NCBI RefSeq assembly: GCF_037042905.1
Contig: NC_087252.1
Span: 31,883,994 to 31,947,993, forward strand
Direction: 5' to 3'
Source of the DNA: Lytechinus pictus
Taxonomy: Eukaryota; Echinodermata; Echinoidea; Temnopleuroida; Toxopneustidae
DNA: 64,000 bases
Shown here: piece by piece, positions 20,301 to 27,124 of the stretch
Position numbering within the stretch: position 1 is the first letter of the stretch
Layout of the letters: each line of letters opens with the position of its first letter
Program-made: the position numbers and the translations under genes
Notes under the pieces: model-generated
Seen by the model: the letters and a program-made list of their open reading frames with translations, nothing else
Database searches by the model: none
Told to the model about the DNA's origin: nothing

Positions 20301-23090
20301 ATTGAAGCAAGCAAGCGAGCACAATTTTTCACCCTTTTACTATCAGAAAAGCTAATCATGTGATATATTGTGACAATATGTTAAAAAACGATATCACATC
20401 TAAATCCTCTCCTTTAATACGTTTATTCTAGGTGATGGAACTTCTTGTCTTTCTCTTTTTTTGTTCTGGGGTTCTAATATTTATTAAACAGGCGAGAAAG
20501 AGGAATGGGAAGGGAGATAGAGAGAAGGGGGAGGCTGGTTAGGCAAAATATACTGTAAAATCAGTTAATATGTTGATAGGCAGTATATCTAATTAAATTG
20601 TTTATATTTTGTTTTGGGTCTAGTGTCTCAGATTGACAAAACAAAGTATAAAAAAAAAGGGTTACTTATTTTTAATCATTATGGTTCGACAGTGAATTTA
20701 AAATCACAACAGTTTCAAGGAAACAAAAAAAAACCATTTGTTTTTGTGTCAGTGTGGTTTAATAGAGAACTTTACTTTATTGTTTCAAGAAATAATTAGG
20801 ATTTACCCTCCCCCAACTAATGGTATGGAGTGCGCCCCGTTTATTTTATATCCTTTTGAATATAACTTTATTTTGTTAGTATTCTTTATTCCGGATTTTG
20901 AGGTAAGATAAGTGGAGAAGATACAAGAAATGAGAATTGAAATTTAAGTGGTTGTAAGCAGAAAAAACCATGAAAACTGACAAGAGTCCTAAAAATGACT
21001 AATTTTCAGCTCAGCATTTGAAAATTTCAACTTGCGCTTTGTGTTCTCTTGCCCCCCCCCAAAAAAATTCTCTGTAGGAAAAAATGCCTGTTTTCCAAAA
21101 TCGAAAAAGCCCTATTTAAAAATTAAATATGCCCTTTTTAAGAAATAAATACCTTTTTATAGTATTAAAAACAATACATTTTAGGTTGCAAAATCTCCAA
21201 ATTTTGGATCGCGCTCGCATAAGTTATTGTTAAGTAAGGTTCTCATTCCATTAACACAAAAAAAATGCTTAGAATGTCCAGTTTTCAGGTTGGAATATCA
21301 CAAATTTTTGAGCTCGCGCTTTGCGCTCGCATTATTTGATTGGTGAGTTATGTATCCTATTTATGAGTCACTAAATGCAGTCCAGAACAGCTTCCTTTTC
21401 TGATCATTATAAAATTGAGCTCGCGCTTCGCGCTTTCGTTAATTCTTTAGTAAGATGCACATCTTTTTCATGATTATAAAAACAGCTCTCAATATTTAAA
21501 TTTCATTTCTTATTACACAAAATATCCTGAAGTTTGAGCTCGTGATTTGTGCTGGCAACGTCTCGCAAGGATGCCCTTTTAACAGTGATTAGCACAATAA
21601 TTGACCAAATATTGAGTTTCACAACTTCAGAATTGATTTTTTTTTCAAAACCGCTTGCTCGCTACGCTTTCTAGCGGAAAATTTAAGCCTAAATCAAAAT
21701 ATCTGTCTTATCAATTAGAAATCACTTTAAAAGGCTTTGCTGAACATAATTTCTACAAAACACACAACTTCTTCACGCAGTTGATAATCTCATTTTGAAA
21801 ATATCTGTTTGCACCAAAATGCTCATTTTGACTTATAAGTGCATTTATTGGCTTTGACCCCCCCCCCCCCAAACAAAAATACAGAGTGGAGAGAGAAATA
21901 CGTTGAGAATGGGCATGCCAGGATCAGATTACCTTGGTAAAAATAATCATTGCAATGTGAATCGCCTAGAAAAATAATTAAATGTATAAAGGTAACTATA
22001 TTACTATTTTAATATTATGTCTAAATCTACAAGATCTATAATGAAATTTTTTTGTTTTACATGTACAAGGGTCAAAATTCTTGCTCGCTCATTTCGTTCG
22101 CTCACACCTTTTATACATTTTTCCCTGTGTGTCATGTCTGCTGCCTAAGCATTGTTGTCTCATTGTTCCATATATTGAAAGATTGAAATGCCTTGGCCTT
22201 GGCCTTGAGGTTTTCAGGCCTTTGCCTTGGCCTTGGGTTTCCATGCCTTGGCCTCAGCCTTGGGTATTGAAGCCTTGGCCTTGGGTATTAAAGCCTTGGC
22301 CTTGGAGGTTTGAGCCTTGACTACAACACTGCAGGATTCATTAGGGCATTTTGGCAATCACTTTCTATAACGCAGAGAATCTTTTGTCAAAAGCCCTTTG
22401 GAACAAATCATTGAATCAAAAGAGCGTTGCAGTCCTAGACTCTGGACAAACGATTTATTTGAATTTTTTGTCCGGTCTTAATGTGCTGTCCCGGTCCACC
22501 AACTTTCGACAATGACTCCTTATCTGTCCATTGTGATTTGAAGGGCATTTTCAATAGATTCTGAACGTTGTAGAAAGTGTCTGCGAAGTGGATACTAAAA
22601 TATGCTAATATCATTTAAGAACCACCAGACTTCAGTTAAAAGGAAGGTATGAATGTATGCAAAAGGTAGATATGGCTCAATTGTAACTTTGCCACCAGAT
22701 TGTAAGTACATATGTAAAATATAAAAATGTTCAACAGCCAATAAAAATCAAGGATTCAATGAAAGTTACAAATAGACAATAATTAACTATTACGGTAGTA
22801 ACTTTTATGTAATTGGCCCAGAAATTTTACATTGTAAATGTTTTTTTTTTTAAATACAATTTTTCTGGTTTGCACATTTTATGGTTTCTCTGCCATTGAC
22901 CCGATGATGGCTCTGTGTGCAAGCCAGAAAAATTGTATTTGCGATATCAAACTTTGCCAGCAAGCCTTTAGCTTTCCATTGTAAATGTTGTTACCATTTC
23001 TCTAACTGCAGCTCTGCAAGTACAGCGTGTACCCCTGGCGGTCATGTACAAAGGCCCAACCTCTGTCTCGCAGCAGTAACGGTATCATAA
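2334..23090 (+). CDS. BBX: HMG-box transcription factor BBX (bobby sox) orthologue, ten coding exons
   Basis: Nuclear DNA-binding regulator of the BBX family. Joined CDS: 2334-2378, 5519-5809, 8123-8276, 9958-10139, 11130-11795, 12547-12734, 14658-14803, 15385-15492, 19028-19184, 23012-23090 (2016 nt, 671 aa plus stop). All introns are GT-AG and all phases agree. The HMG box spans about residues 58-126 (RRPMNAFLLFCKRHR ... FMKAHPDYKW). Several further blocks match vertebrate BBX as I remember it: DPSQMGGLSLLLLAG, LFQFAE, RRSCKGRLYRKLVDQGML, LATLPQYAP, GSQKRKARK and FTLSDLAEVASME. Exon 5 adds a long acidic/lysine tract that may act as a nuclear localisation signal. Vertebrate BBX is longer (about 940 aa). 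The shorter middle may be real, or a middle exon may have been missed. The first and last exons are the least certain. Confidence 0.88.
2379..3960 (+). repeat. Array of three ~0.33-kb direct repeats beginning at the BBX exon 1 donor
   Basis: Three near-identical units lie at about 2379-2700, 3306-3632 and 3641-3958. Each starts with (G)TGAAGAACCT, the first intronic bases after exon 1, and ends in an AAAAACAGTGAAAAACATTAA-like tail. Units 2 and 3 are adjacent. Units 1 and 2 are separated by a TTAA-flanked palindromic transposon. Confidence 0.85.
2697..3299. mobile_element. TTAA-flanked palindromic MITE, family B (Kolobok/T2-like)
   Basis: Long imperfect inverted repeat with ends TTAAAGGGGAATCC ... 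GGATTCCCCTTTAA. The empty site is preserved at the junction of the next two array units (ACATTAACACC), so TTAA is the target-site duplication. A TTAAAGGRR end is typical of Kolobok/T2-type MITEs. Non-coding. Confidence 0.8.
4690..4816. mobile_element. Short palindromic MITE, family I, copy 1
   Basis: Inverted arms GGGCC-TTCACAAAGGTTAGCG and the reverse of CGTTTTGTGTTACGGGCCCC surround a CAATCGTAGAAAA-type core. A related copy lies at 40268-40408. Non-coding. Confidence 0.6.
5018..5490 (+). mobile_element. 3' end of a CR1-like non-LTR retrotransposon (LINE)
   Basis: The plus-strand frame from about 5024 to 5323 reads like the extreme C-terminus of a LINE reverse transcriptase (RERIDFKILLLTFQCL ... 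SPQLWNNLPQSIKQADS ... FKSMLKTHLF). A 3' UTR with the motif GCGCTTAGAGACATTC...AAGCGCTATATAAAT and an (ATT)n tail to about 5488 follows. It is truncated at its 5' end. A shorter inverted copy of the same family is at 26296-26523. It ends about 30 nt before BBX exon 2. Confidence 0.8.
5519..5809 (+). CDS. BBX: BBX exon 2 of 10 (first part of the HMG box)
   Basis: Encodes residues 16-112: a Ser-rich linker, an acidic stretch, then the HMG box from RRPMNAF to LQLARE. Acceptor TTTGCAG and donor GAGAGAG|GTAAGG, phase 0 at both ends. A LINE remnant with an (ATT)n tail ends only about 30 nt upstream of the acceptor. Confidence 0.93.
6262..6437. mobile_element. Palindromic MITE, family G, copy 1
   Basis: Inverted arms of about 60 bp: GGTGTTTCATACAGCTGTTCG...TTAAGAGCGACTT and the reverse of CTTAACTTAAGAACAGCTTTATAAAACGGG. 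A second copy lies at 44590-44762. Confidence 0.75.
6719..7310 (+). mobile_element. tRNA-derived SINE split by a 445-bp insertion
   Basis: The left part (6719-6769) resembles the head of the other type-1 SINEs here and ends AACAGAGGGTTGTGG. The right part resumes at 7215 with a B-box-like GGGTTTGAACCCC and the conserved CTGCACTTGACCCAGGTGAGGTGAATGG. A DNA transposon at 6770-7214 interrupts it. Confidence 0.65.
6770..7214. mobile_element. Non-autonomous DNA transposon with 6-bp target-site duplication TTGTGG
   Basis: Terminal inverted repeats CAGACCTGCCAACC and GGTTGGCAGGTCTG bound 445 bp of AT-rich sequence with GTACGTTTTT repeats near the left end. TTGTGG occurs directly outside both ends, inside a SINE whose uninterrupted form predicts a single copy. 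No coding capacity. Confidence 0.75.
7318..7618 (+). mobile_element. tRNA-derived SINE, type 1, full length
   Basis: A-box-like TGGCCCAGTGGATTAGTC and B-box-like GGGTTCGAATTCC lie near the 5' end, followed by the conserved body CACTCAACCCAGGTGAGATGAATGG and an AT-rich (ATT)n tail. Other copies: 10793-11095, 30800-31027 and fragments. Confidence 0.8.
7765..8062 (-). mobile_element. tRNA-derived SINE, type 2 (minus orientation)
   Basis: The minus strand carries a tRNA-like head (GTGGTGTAGCAG... with a B-box-like GTTTGAATCCC), then the body seen also at 33770 and 40470 (CCACCCAGGTGTTAAATGGG, CTCCCCAGGGAGTGGAG). Lies just upstream of BBX exon 3. Confidence 0.75.
8123..8276 (+). CDS. BBX: BBX exon 3 of 10 (end of the HMG box)
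   Basis: Encodes residues 113 to 163 plus one base. CKAAFMKAHPDYKW completes helix 3 of the HMG box and matches vertebrate BBX. Acceptor TTGACAG, donor GCAG|GTAAAT. The remainder is a Gly/Pro/Thr-rich linker. Confidence 0.9.
8397..8670. mobile_element. Palindromic MITE, family H, copy 1
   Basis: Inverted ends GGGCCCCGTCTTACAAAGAG...GATTGATCCGATCAATCG and the reverse of GATTGATTGGATCAATTG...AAGACGGGACCCC. The core (GGCCAGCAACGTCAACAT...) recurs at 44760-45026. The small ORFs inside are repeat-derived. Confidence 0.75.
8727..9190. mobile_element. GC-tipped non-autonomous repeat
   Basis: Starts TTGCCCGGGGGGAGGGGGCACT and ends in the reverse of a similar G-rich motif (CCCCCCCCCCTCGGGTC). It spans a 157-codon open frame that looks repeat-derived, with poly-Lys and no family resemblance. 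Confidence 0.55.
9400..9490. repeat. (AAT/GAT)n microsatellite
   Basis: Short-unit AT-rich repeat in BBX intron 3. The sequence after it (9490-9620) looks like the tail of an old retroposon. Confidence 0.8.
9958..10139 (+). CDS. BBX: BBX exon 4 of 10
   Basis: Residues 164-224. It begins DPSQMGGLSLLLLAG and ends SKLFQFAE. Both blocks are conserved in vertebrate BBX just after the HMG box. Acceptor TTTTTCAG, donor GAG|GTAGGC. Confidence 0.92.
10793..11095 (-). mobile_element. tRNA-derived SINE, type 1 (minus orientation)
   Basis: Minus strand: GTGGCCCAGCGGATTAGTC (A box) and GGGTTCAAATCCC (B box) head, standard body, and an (ATT)n tail at 10793-10802. It lies between BBX exons 4 and 5 and ends about 30 nt before the exon 5 acceptor. 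Confidence 0.8.
11130..11795 (+). CDS. BBX: BBX exon 5 of 10 (acidic/lysine-rich middle region)
   Basis: Residues 225-446, the largest exon. Asn/Thr-rich start, then a Glu/Lys tract with a run of nine lysines (possible nuclear localisation signal), ending SRRSCKGRLYRKLVDQ, which matches a conserved BBX block. Acceptor GCTCCTCAG, donor CAG|GTAATT. The low-complexity codons resemble microsatellite DNA, so length variation between individuals is likely. Confidence 0.9.
12547..12734 (+). CDS. BBX: BBX exon 6 of 10
   Basis: Residues 447 to 508 plus two bases. GMLESLQ continues the block from exon 5, as in vertebrate BBX. A basic stretch KKARRPRKR follows. Acceptor ACACAG, donor GATTT|GTAAGT. Confidence 0.88.
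12779..13373. mobile_element. TTAA-flanked palindromic MITE, family A, copy 1
   Basis: Ends TTAAAGGGAAATTAAACC and GGTTTCATTCTCCTTTTAA. The arms form a long imperfect inverted repeat (for example TGCTATGGAGATCCTCCCATTGGCAATGCGACAAGG against its reverse near 13200). Closely related to 59033-59625 in the NLR intron. Confidence 0.85.
13452..13862. repeat. (GAT)n trinucleotide microsatellite
   Basis: About 400 bp of degenerate GATGAT/GATGGT units in BBX intron 6. The Asp-, Met- or Ile-rich reading frames are artefacts of the repeat. Confidence 0.9.
13883..14557. mobile_element. CCAGT-rich non-autonomous transposon remnant, hosting a nested TTAA element
   Basis: The left end AGGGCTTGTAGTGG and the reverse complement of the right end (CAGGGCTTTACACTAACC) are similar. 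Both flanks carry clustered ACTGGTCC / GGACCAGT motifs. No clean target duplication was found. The element contains the piggyBac-like insertion at 14084-14317. Confidence 0.45.
14084..14317. mobile_element. piggyBac-like MITE with TTAA duplication, copy 1
   Basis: 234 bp from CCCTAAGAAGACGGGGG to its inverse ...TTTAGGG, flanked on both sides by TTAA (14080-14083 and 14318-14321). CCCTA-type ends plus TTAA duplication are typical of piggyBac-like elements. It shares an inner CGACGGCTGAGATC-type motif with the larger element at 48941-49711. Confidence 0.7.
14658..14803 (+). CDS. BBX: BBX exon 7 of 10
   Basis: Residues 509 to 557 plus one base. EARLATLPQYAPEQF matches the FNSLPQYSP block of vertebrate BBX, followed by a lysine-rich segment. 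Acceptor CTTCGTAG, donor AGGG|GTAAGC. Confidence 0.9.
15385..15492 (+). CDS. BBX: BBX exon 8 of 10
   Basis: Short exon, residues 558 to 593 plus one base. GSQKRKARKSSIMHLL matches the GSQKRKARK block of vertebrate BBX. Acceptor GTCGACAG, donor AAAG|GTTAAT. Confidence 0.85.
15545..16175 (+). mobile_element. LINE 3' fragment with A-rich tail
   Basis: Plus-strand frames encode the end of a LINE reverse transcriptase (LGQFSLSFLGCNVWNKVP, then IKLKKSRKSFRNSLKSYL, stop near 15790), followed by a 3' UTR and a tail of AAATAAAT/CAAAT units. It differs from the 5018-5490 family. Lies in BBX intron 8. Confidence 0.7.
16633..18320. mobile_element. ~1.7-kb composite element with terminal hairpins and a tRNA-Arg-like segment
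   Basis: The left end carries the hairpin AATTCGTC-atgcg-GACGAATT followed by AGGTGGTCTGTC. The right end carries AGACAGACCACCT, its inverse. Inside lie a minus-strand tRNA-like stretch (16945-17022), three copies of CATAGAGATTACACGT (17018-17055 and 17265-17280), CpG-rich GCGCGC runs and degenerate TGACCT repeats near 17960-18130. No coding ORF. Class unknown. Confidence 0.5.
16945..17022 (-). other. tRNA-Arg-like (SINE head) sequence, not a functional tRNA
   Basis: Minus strand: D-arm-like TGGCTCAATGGATAACGC and a perfect T-arm CAGG-TTCGAGT-CCTG. The acceptor stem does not pair and the anticodon arm is degenerate, so this is a tRNA-derived repeat segment and not a working tRNA gene. Confidence 0.6.
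18855..18970 (-). mobile_element. Type 1 SINE fragment
   Basis: Body sequence GGTACCCATTTATCTCACCTGGGTTGAG...GCCATGGCTGGAAT, lacking both ends, immediately upstream of BBX exon 9. Confidence 0.6.
19028..19184 (+). CDS. BBX: BBX exon 9 of 10
   Basis: Residues 594 to 645 plus two bases. Contains QPFTLSDLAEVASME, matching the SLAALAEVAAMEN block near the vertebrate C-terminus. Acceptor TTCTTGTAG, donor GCAG|GTAAAG. The following intron holds a 2.7-kb hAT-like transposon. Confidence 0.87.
19228..19627. mobile_element. Degenerate family A TTAA MITE, target of the hAT insertion
   Basis: Resembles 12779-13373 (GTGACATCACAAATCTTGTTTGCATTGCGAATGGGAGG, CATAACT...TTTCACTC, ACAAACTAACTTGTCCCACAGG). Its tail resumes at 22332 after the hAT-like element, which gives the order of insertion. 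Confidence 0.6.
19628..22331. mobile_element. 2.7-kb non-autonomous hAT-like transposon with perfect 8-bp duplication
   Basis: Terminal inverted repeat CAGTGTTGTAGT on the left and ACTACAACACTG on the right. The 8-bp direct repeat CAGGATTC lies just outside both ends (19620-19627 and 22332-22339). Both ends carry dense subterminal CCTTGGCCTTGAGG-type repeats in opposite positions (19650-19780 and 22190-22320). The interior (20990-21880) resembles the repeat at 53464-54979 (GCGCTCGCA motifs, CCCTTTTTA runs), probably a nested older element. No transposase ORF. Confidence 0.85.
23012..23090 (+). CDS. BBX: BBX exon 10 of 10 (terminal coding exon)
   Basis: Acceptor TCTCTAACTGCAG at 22999-23011, then 26 codons in the phase exon 9 requires, then TAA at 23088-23090. 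The tail (STACTPGGHVQRPNL...) is Cys/Ala-rich and is not clearly homologous. Vertebrate BBX also has a short variable tail after the same block. Chosen on phase, acceptor strength and length. Confidence 0.55.
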
Positions 23091-24179
23091 CCGAAACACC
23101 ACATCAACGTTCTCAAGAAAAATATTCAGTCATCCTTCTTTCTTCAGCAACAGCACTGCGAATATAGAGTTGCCTAACATTTCAACAAGTCTCCAATGAC
23201 AGTGATGTGTTTTTTCACCACTACACGGCTATAAGAAAGCTGTCCGTAGGGCCTTTTCGAGTTTCACCGGTGGAGAAATGCATGGATATTCGTCGCTCTG
23301 TGCTTGGCAGGATATTATGACAATCGACCAATCAAAACGATGGGCTCTTCCTTGGCGTAGACCATTGTTAATATGTGTGAGTTGAGTCTAAAGTCTGAAA
23401 GATGGCTCCTGATTGGCTGTTCCTGTATTGTTAGCAGATCCAAAAGCCCGTCCCGCTGCACTTTCCGCTCACTGCTTCACAGCTTGTGAGTGTAGTCTTT
23501 CCGCCTCAGACCCTAGTCAGTGGAAGGCCCTGTTGAGAGGCTGGGTGGGCTGCCTGTTGTAGATCCTTGACCAAAGCATCATGACAACAGGATATCTTTT
23601 AGAGGCTGTTTGTTAATTATTGTTTGGAAAGTGCTACGAACATGTTGTATTCAACACTTAATCTCAATGATATTGCCAAAAATTATTTCTCCCAGTAAAA
23701 ACTAATGAATGTCCTATGGTATTGTACATTAACTTAAAAATGGTAAAGCTAAACTGAAGTAGTCGCAACAAACAATAAAAAAATCAAAGTCAACCAAGGT
23801 CAATCTGCATTGATGTGTTTTAAACCTCACTGAGACAGAAATGGGTGTAGAGAAACAAAAGCAGTCCTGAGATATGGAGTCCTAAAAGTTTATCTTGCCA
23901 GTATTATGATTTCTAGGACATAATTCCTAGCTAGTATTTGAATACATGCCACATGGTTTGGTTCACTACGTTACACTGTCAACTGTTTTGCATTGCCAGT
24001 TGAGTTAACGCTAATTAAAATTGTTTATTAAAATCACAGGCAATCTAATTGAATAAAGTTGAACAACTTCCATCATTTTACCCGAGAAGTCTGCTTAACC
24101 AGTTGCCAAGTAAAGTTTACATATGGACAATCTATTTGAACAATCATTGGACAATTTATTTGAACAATCATGATTATTA

Positions 24180-24560
24180 GTTTATGCACGACCACTGAGA
24201 GCTAAGTTCTGAGAGTTGCAGCAGTCAATGACTTCTTGAGAAAGTCTTTAAAAATGAGGTTAACTATCACTATATCGTGGTATTTACATTGAACTTCTTG
24301 AAAGCTAAGCTGAACAAAATTACCACTCTGAAAATCACCAACACAGACAACCACATGTGGGACAGTGTATTAATATTTTTTTGGAATTGGACCCGACATT
24401 TGTCTGGAATGCCAAACTTATTTTGTCCATTTCTCAGCAATTTCACAATTTTCTTTCAGAATCATATGGCACATATATTTCTATTTATACATATAAACCC
24501 TTTGATGGTCATTTTATTTAGTTCTGTTCACACTCATTTTTAGATTAATTGTTACCAAAA
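24180..24560. repeat. Diverged dispersed repeat, family F, copy 1
   Basis: Inverted, diverged match to 35440-35840: shared GTTGCAGCA, GAGAAAGTCTTTAAAA, GGGACAGTGTATTAATA and TTTCTCAGCAATT blocks. The 88-codon open frame here is partly shared with the second copy. It is more likely repeat than gene. Confidence 0.6.
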
Positions 24561-25352
24561 CGTTTATGTTTAAGTAAAATCCAATCCTCTATTTCATCTT
24601 GATATGTCATGTGTGTGCTCTTACAAGGTGATAGAATATACTACTCATGAATCTGAAAAATGAAAGATACTTCTACATATTTTTGTAGGTGAACCATGGG
24701 GGTGATTCAATTATTACACTATTTCTTTTACTAAGATATAATTGATTGGTCTGCAGGTTTTAGCTATTTTAGACCAGGATTTATAGGGGGGGGGTGAACT
24801 TCCCATTTAAACAGGAATATTCCTATTTTGTGGGTAAAGATAATTGCCAATGTAATCTGTGTTTGAGATATTTCTGTGAAATGTTTTCTGTAGTATTAAT
24901 GTTCCCAACAACATTTCTTTGTACTATGTTCCTATTGACTGAGTGTCAGGGTTGGCCGTTATAATAATGTTTTGTAACTCATGAGCTCAAATTGGGCAAC
25001 CTTTTGTGAAATTTGGCCATTAATAATGAACAACTCTGTGATGTTGTCCCAACATCTACCTTGTTGCCAGTTAAGTGATGGTGCGTAAAGTATACGTTGA
25101 GTTAAACTCCCATAGAAACTTGGCAAGACGGTTTTCTGTTGCGTAATACCTAGCTTGTATAATCAATTACATTTGCAAGTTAAGACGGCCCCTAAAAACA
25201 TTTTAGGGGCTTTATTTTCCCCTCTCCCCTATAAAAAGTTGAATATAATTCCAACGTCATTCTTTCTCATTTGTTTTGTCTGCCTGTGTAATGACAAAGT
25301 GATATAGCTAGTGTAACCTACTCTACATCCTCAATAGCTATTATGACTCTGT

Positions 25353-25788
25353 TACACCAGATTTCCTAAGTAGTCTCGGGGCATCCCAAGACCAGTCTCG
25401 TGAAGGTTTCTAATCCGGTGTAAACGCACAAACCTACCCGAGACCTCTTCTGAGCAAACCTATCTCGGACCTCCGGTCTCTGGGAGCCCCGAGACTGCTT
25501 TGGATTCGGTGTAAACGCAAACCTGCCTGAGACGGGTTTGCTTGATGCGCTACACATGGAACGATTATCCAAACAGCGCGCGCTTGGCGCCCTGCCAAAC
25601 CTATCTCGGACAGCTGTGATAAGTCGGTGTAAACGTACAGAAAGCCGTCTCAAGGCGCCCCGAGACTCGTTATGATTCCGGTGTAATAGGGGTAAAAAAT
25701 TTAGGTCAACTTTTTGGAAACCAGTCCCAGGGCATCCCGAGACTGGTCTCGGGTAGGAAATCCGGTGTAGCGAGTCTGTTATTACCAA
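25353..25788. mobile_element. GC-rich palindromic element with GAGACTGGTCTCGG motifs
   Basis: Ends TACACCAGATTTCC and GGAAATCCGGTGTA, with many short inverted motifs (CCCGAGAC, GTCTCGGG, CGGTGTAAACG). Much more GC-rich than its flanks. No clean target duplication was found. The 142-codon minus frame follows from the repeat. Confidence 0.65.
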
Positions 25789-26140
25789 TGACATACCATC
25801 TGTCTGGAGTTGGATTTGTTGCTGCGATTGTACATGTAGCGTATAACATTCAAACTTTTGCCATTATGTGTTTTACAAACACAATTTCTATTTTAACTGT
25901 ATAAACTGTAAATACATGAACTGAAATGAATATTGCATTACACTGAGGATTATGGCCTAGATTAGCAATAAGAAGATATCCTTTTACATGTACAGAAAAG
26001 CTGAATAAAATCAGTATTTTTGTAAAGATATATATATCTTACCTGTATACACAGAGAGAAATGAGTGCACATATTATGTGTATTTGACTAGAAATATTAA
26101 GCATGTTTTGAGTATCTATCACTGAACACAAAACTTGTGG

Positions 26141-26638
26141 GCTCGTATTCAATTTAGGTCATGGTTTGTGCTAAAACGTATATGGGATGCTGATAATGTC
26201 ACGTATTGTTTACAATGTATGTTTATTATGTTTACTGTGGTCATGTTTTAAAAATGGTGAAGAAAACTATTTCAGTTATTTATTCTCAGAGAGTTAATAA
26301 TAATAATAATAATAATTAACATCATTTATATAGCGCTTATCACAAAGAATGTCTCTAAGCGCTTAAGGAAAATACATAGGAAGACAAGAAATTTCAGCTA
26401 AAATCAAATTATACATGTTAACAGTTGAAAGTAGACAGTTGAAGCCGCATATGCTAAGGACGATCTATTTAACGAAAAGATGAGTTTTTAACATAGATTT
26501 GAATTTGTCAGTTGAGTCTGCTTGAGTTAGGACTAAATTGATCACTGGAGGTCATGAATTCGCTCACAGTGAAAGATTTGTATCACAATTGACTACATGT
26601 ATCTACAGATAAACCACAACTTTAAAATAGGGTTTACA
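26141..26638. mobile_element. Family J repeat carrying an inverted LINE insertion
   Basis: Flanks match 50251-50533 and 48654-48930 (GTTTACAATG...TTTACTGTGGTC...GAAGAAAACTA and CACAACTTTAAA motifs). The LINE copy at 26296-26523 interrupts it. Confidence 0.55.
26296..26523 (-). mobile_element. Second copy of the CR1-like LINE 3' end, inverted
   Basis: Near-identical reverse complement of about 5268-5485, including the (ATT)n tail, the GCGCTTATCACAAAGAATG motif and the last reverse-transcriptase codons. It is more severely 5'-truncated. The close match to the copy 21 kb away suggests recent activity of the family. Confidence 0.8.
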
Positions 26639-27124
26639 TTAAAGGGGAAGTTTACCCTGGCAAAAAAAATATTTTAAAAAATAGCAGAAAAAAGTTAGCG
26701 AAAGCTTGAGGAAAATCCAAAGAATTTAAAAACTATTAGAATTTTAATTATTTTATTTGTGACGTCATATGCGAGCAGCTTTCCTACATATGGTATGGTA
26801 AAAAAATCAATGAAATGGCATTTTCTCCTCAGAAAATTGAAAATGTTTTTTATTGTACCTTCGATATATCAATACAAAAATCATATCACACCTGCTCCTA
26901 AAGAAATAAATAAAAAATAAGTCATCCTGAACCATAAAAAGGAAATTTAGGCATTTCATATTATATAATATATGGGGCAACTGCTCGTTTATGACGTCCA
27001 AAATCAAAAACTTTAAAATTCTGATAACTTTTTTAATCTTCAAACCTTCACCAATATTTTGTTTTTATTATTTTCTCTGCTATTTTTGCTGCAAACTTTT
27101 CATTAGGGTGAACTTCCCCTTTAA
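26639..27124. mobile_element. TTAA-flanked palindromic MITE, family D
   Basis: TTAAAGGGGAAGTTTACCC at the left end and its inverse GGGTGAACTTCCCCTTTAA at the right end, with long AT-rich imperfect arms and a GTGACGTCAT motif near the left end. Non-coding. Confidence 0.8.

Larger units (their letters stand above)
23091..26140 (+). other. Probable BBX 3' UTR and downstream region
   Basis: No coding sequence recognised. It is AT-rich and largely unique up to about 24100, then contains repeats (24180-24560 and 25353-25785). AATAAA motifs occur (for example near 26003) but none could be assigned as the poly(A) site. The long 3' UTR is inferred by analogy with vertebrate BBX. Confidence 0.3.

Noticed and set aside
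25366-25794. 142-codon minus frame resembling a basic protein
   Set aside because: Lies wholly inside a GC-rich palindromic repeat; the frame is a consequence of low AT content.
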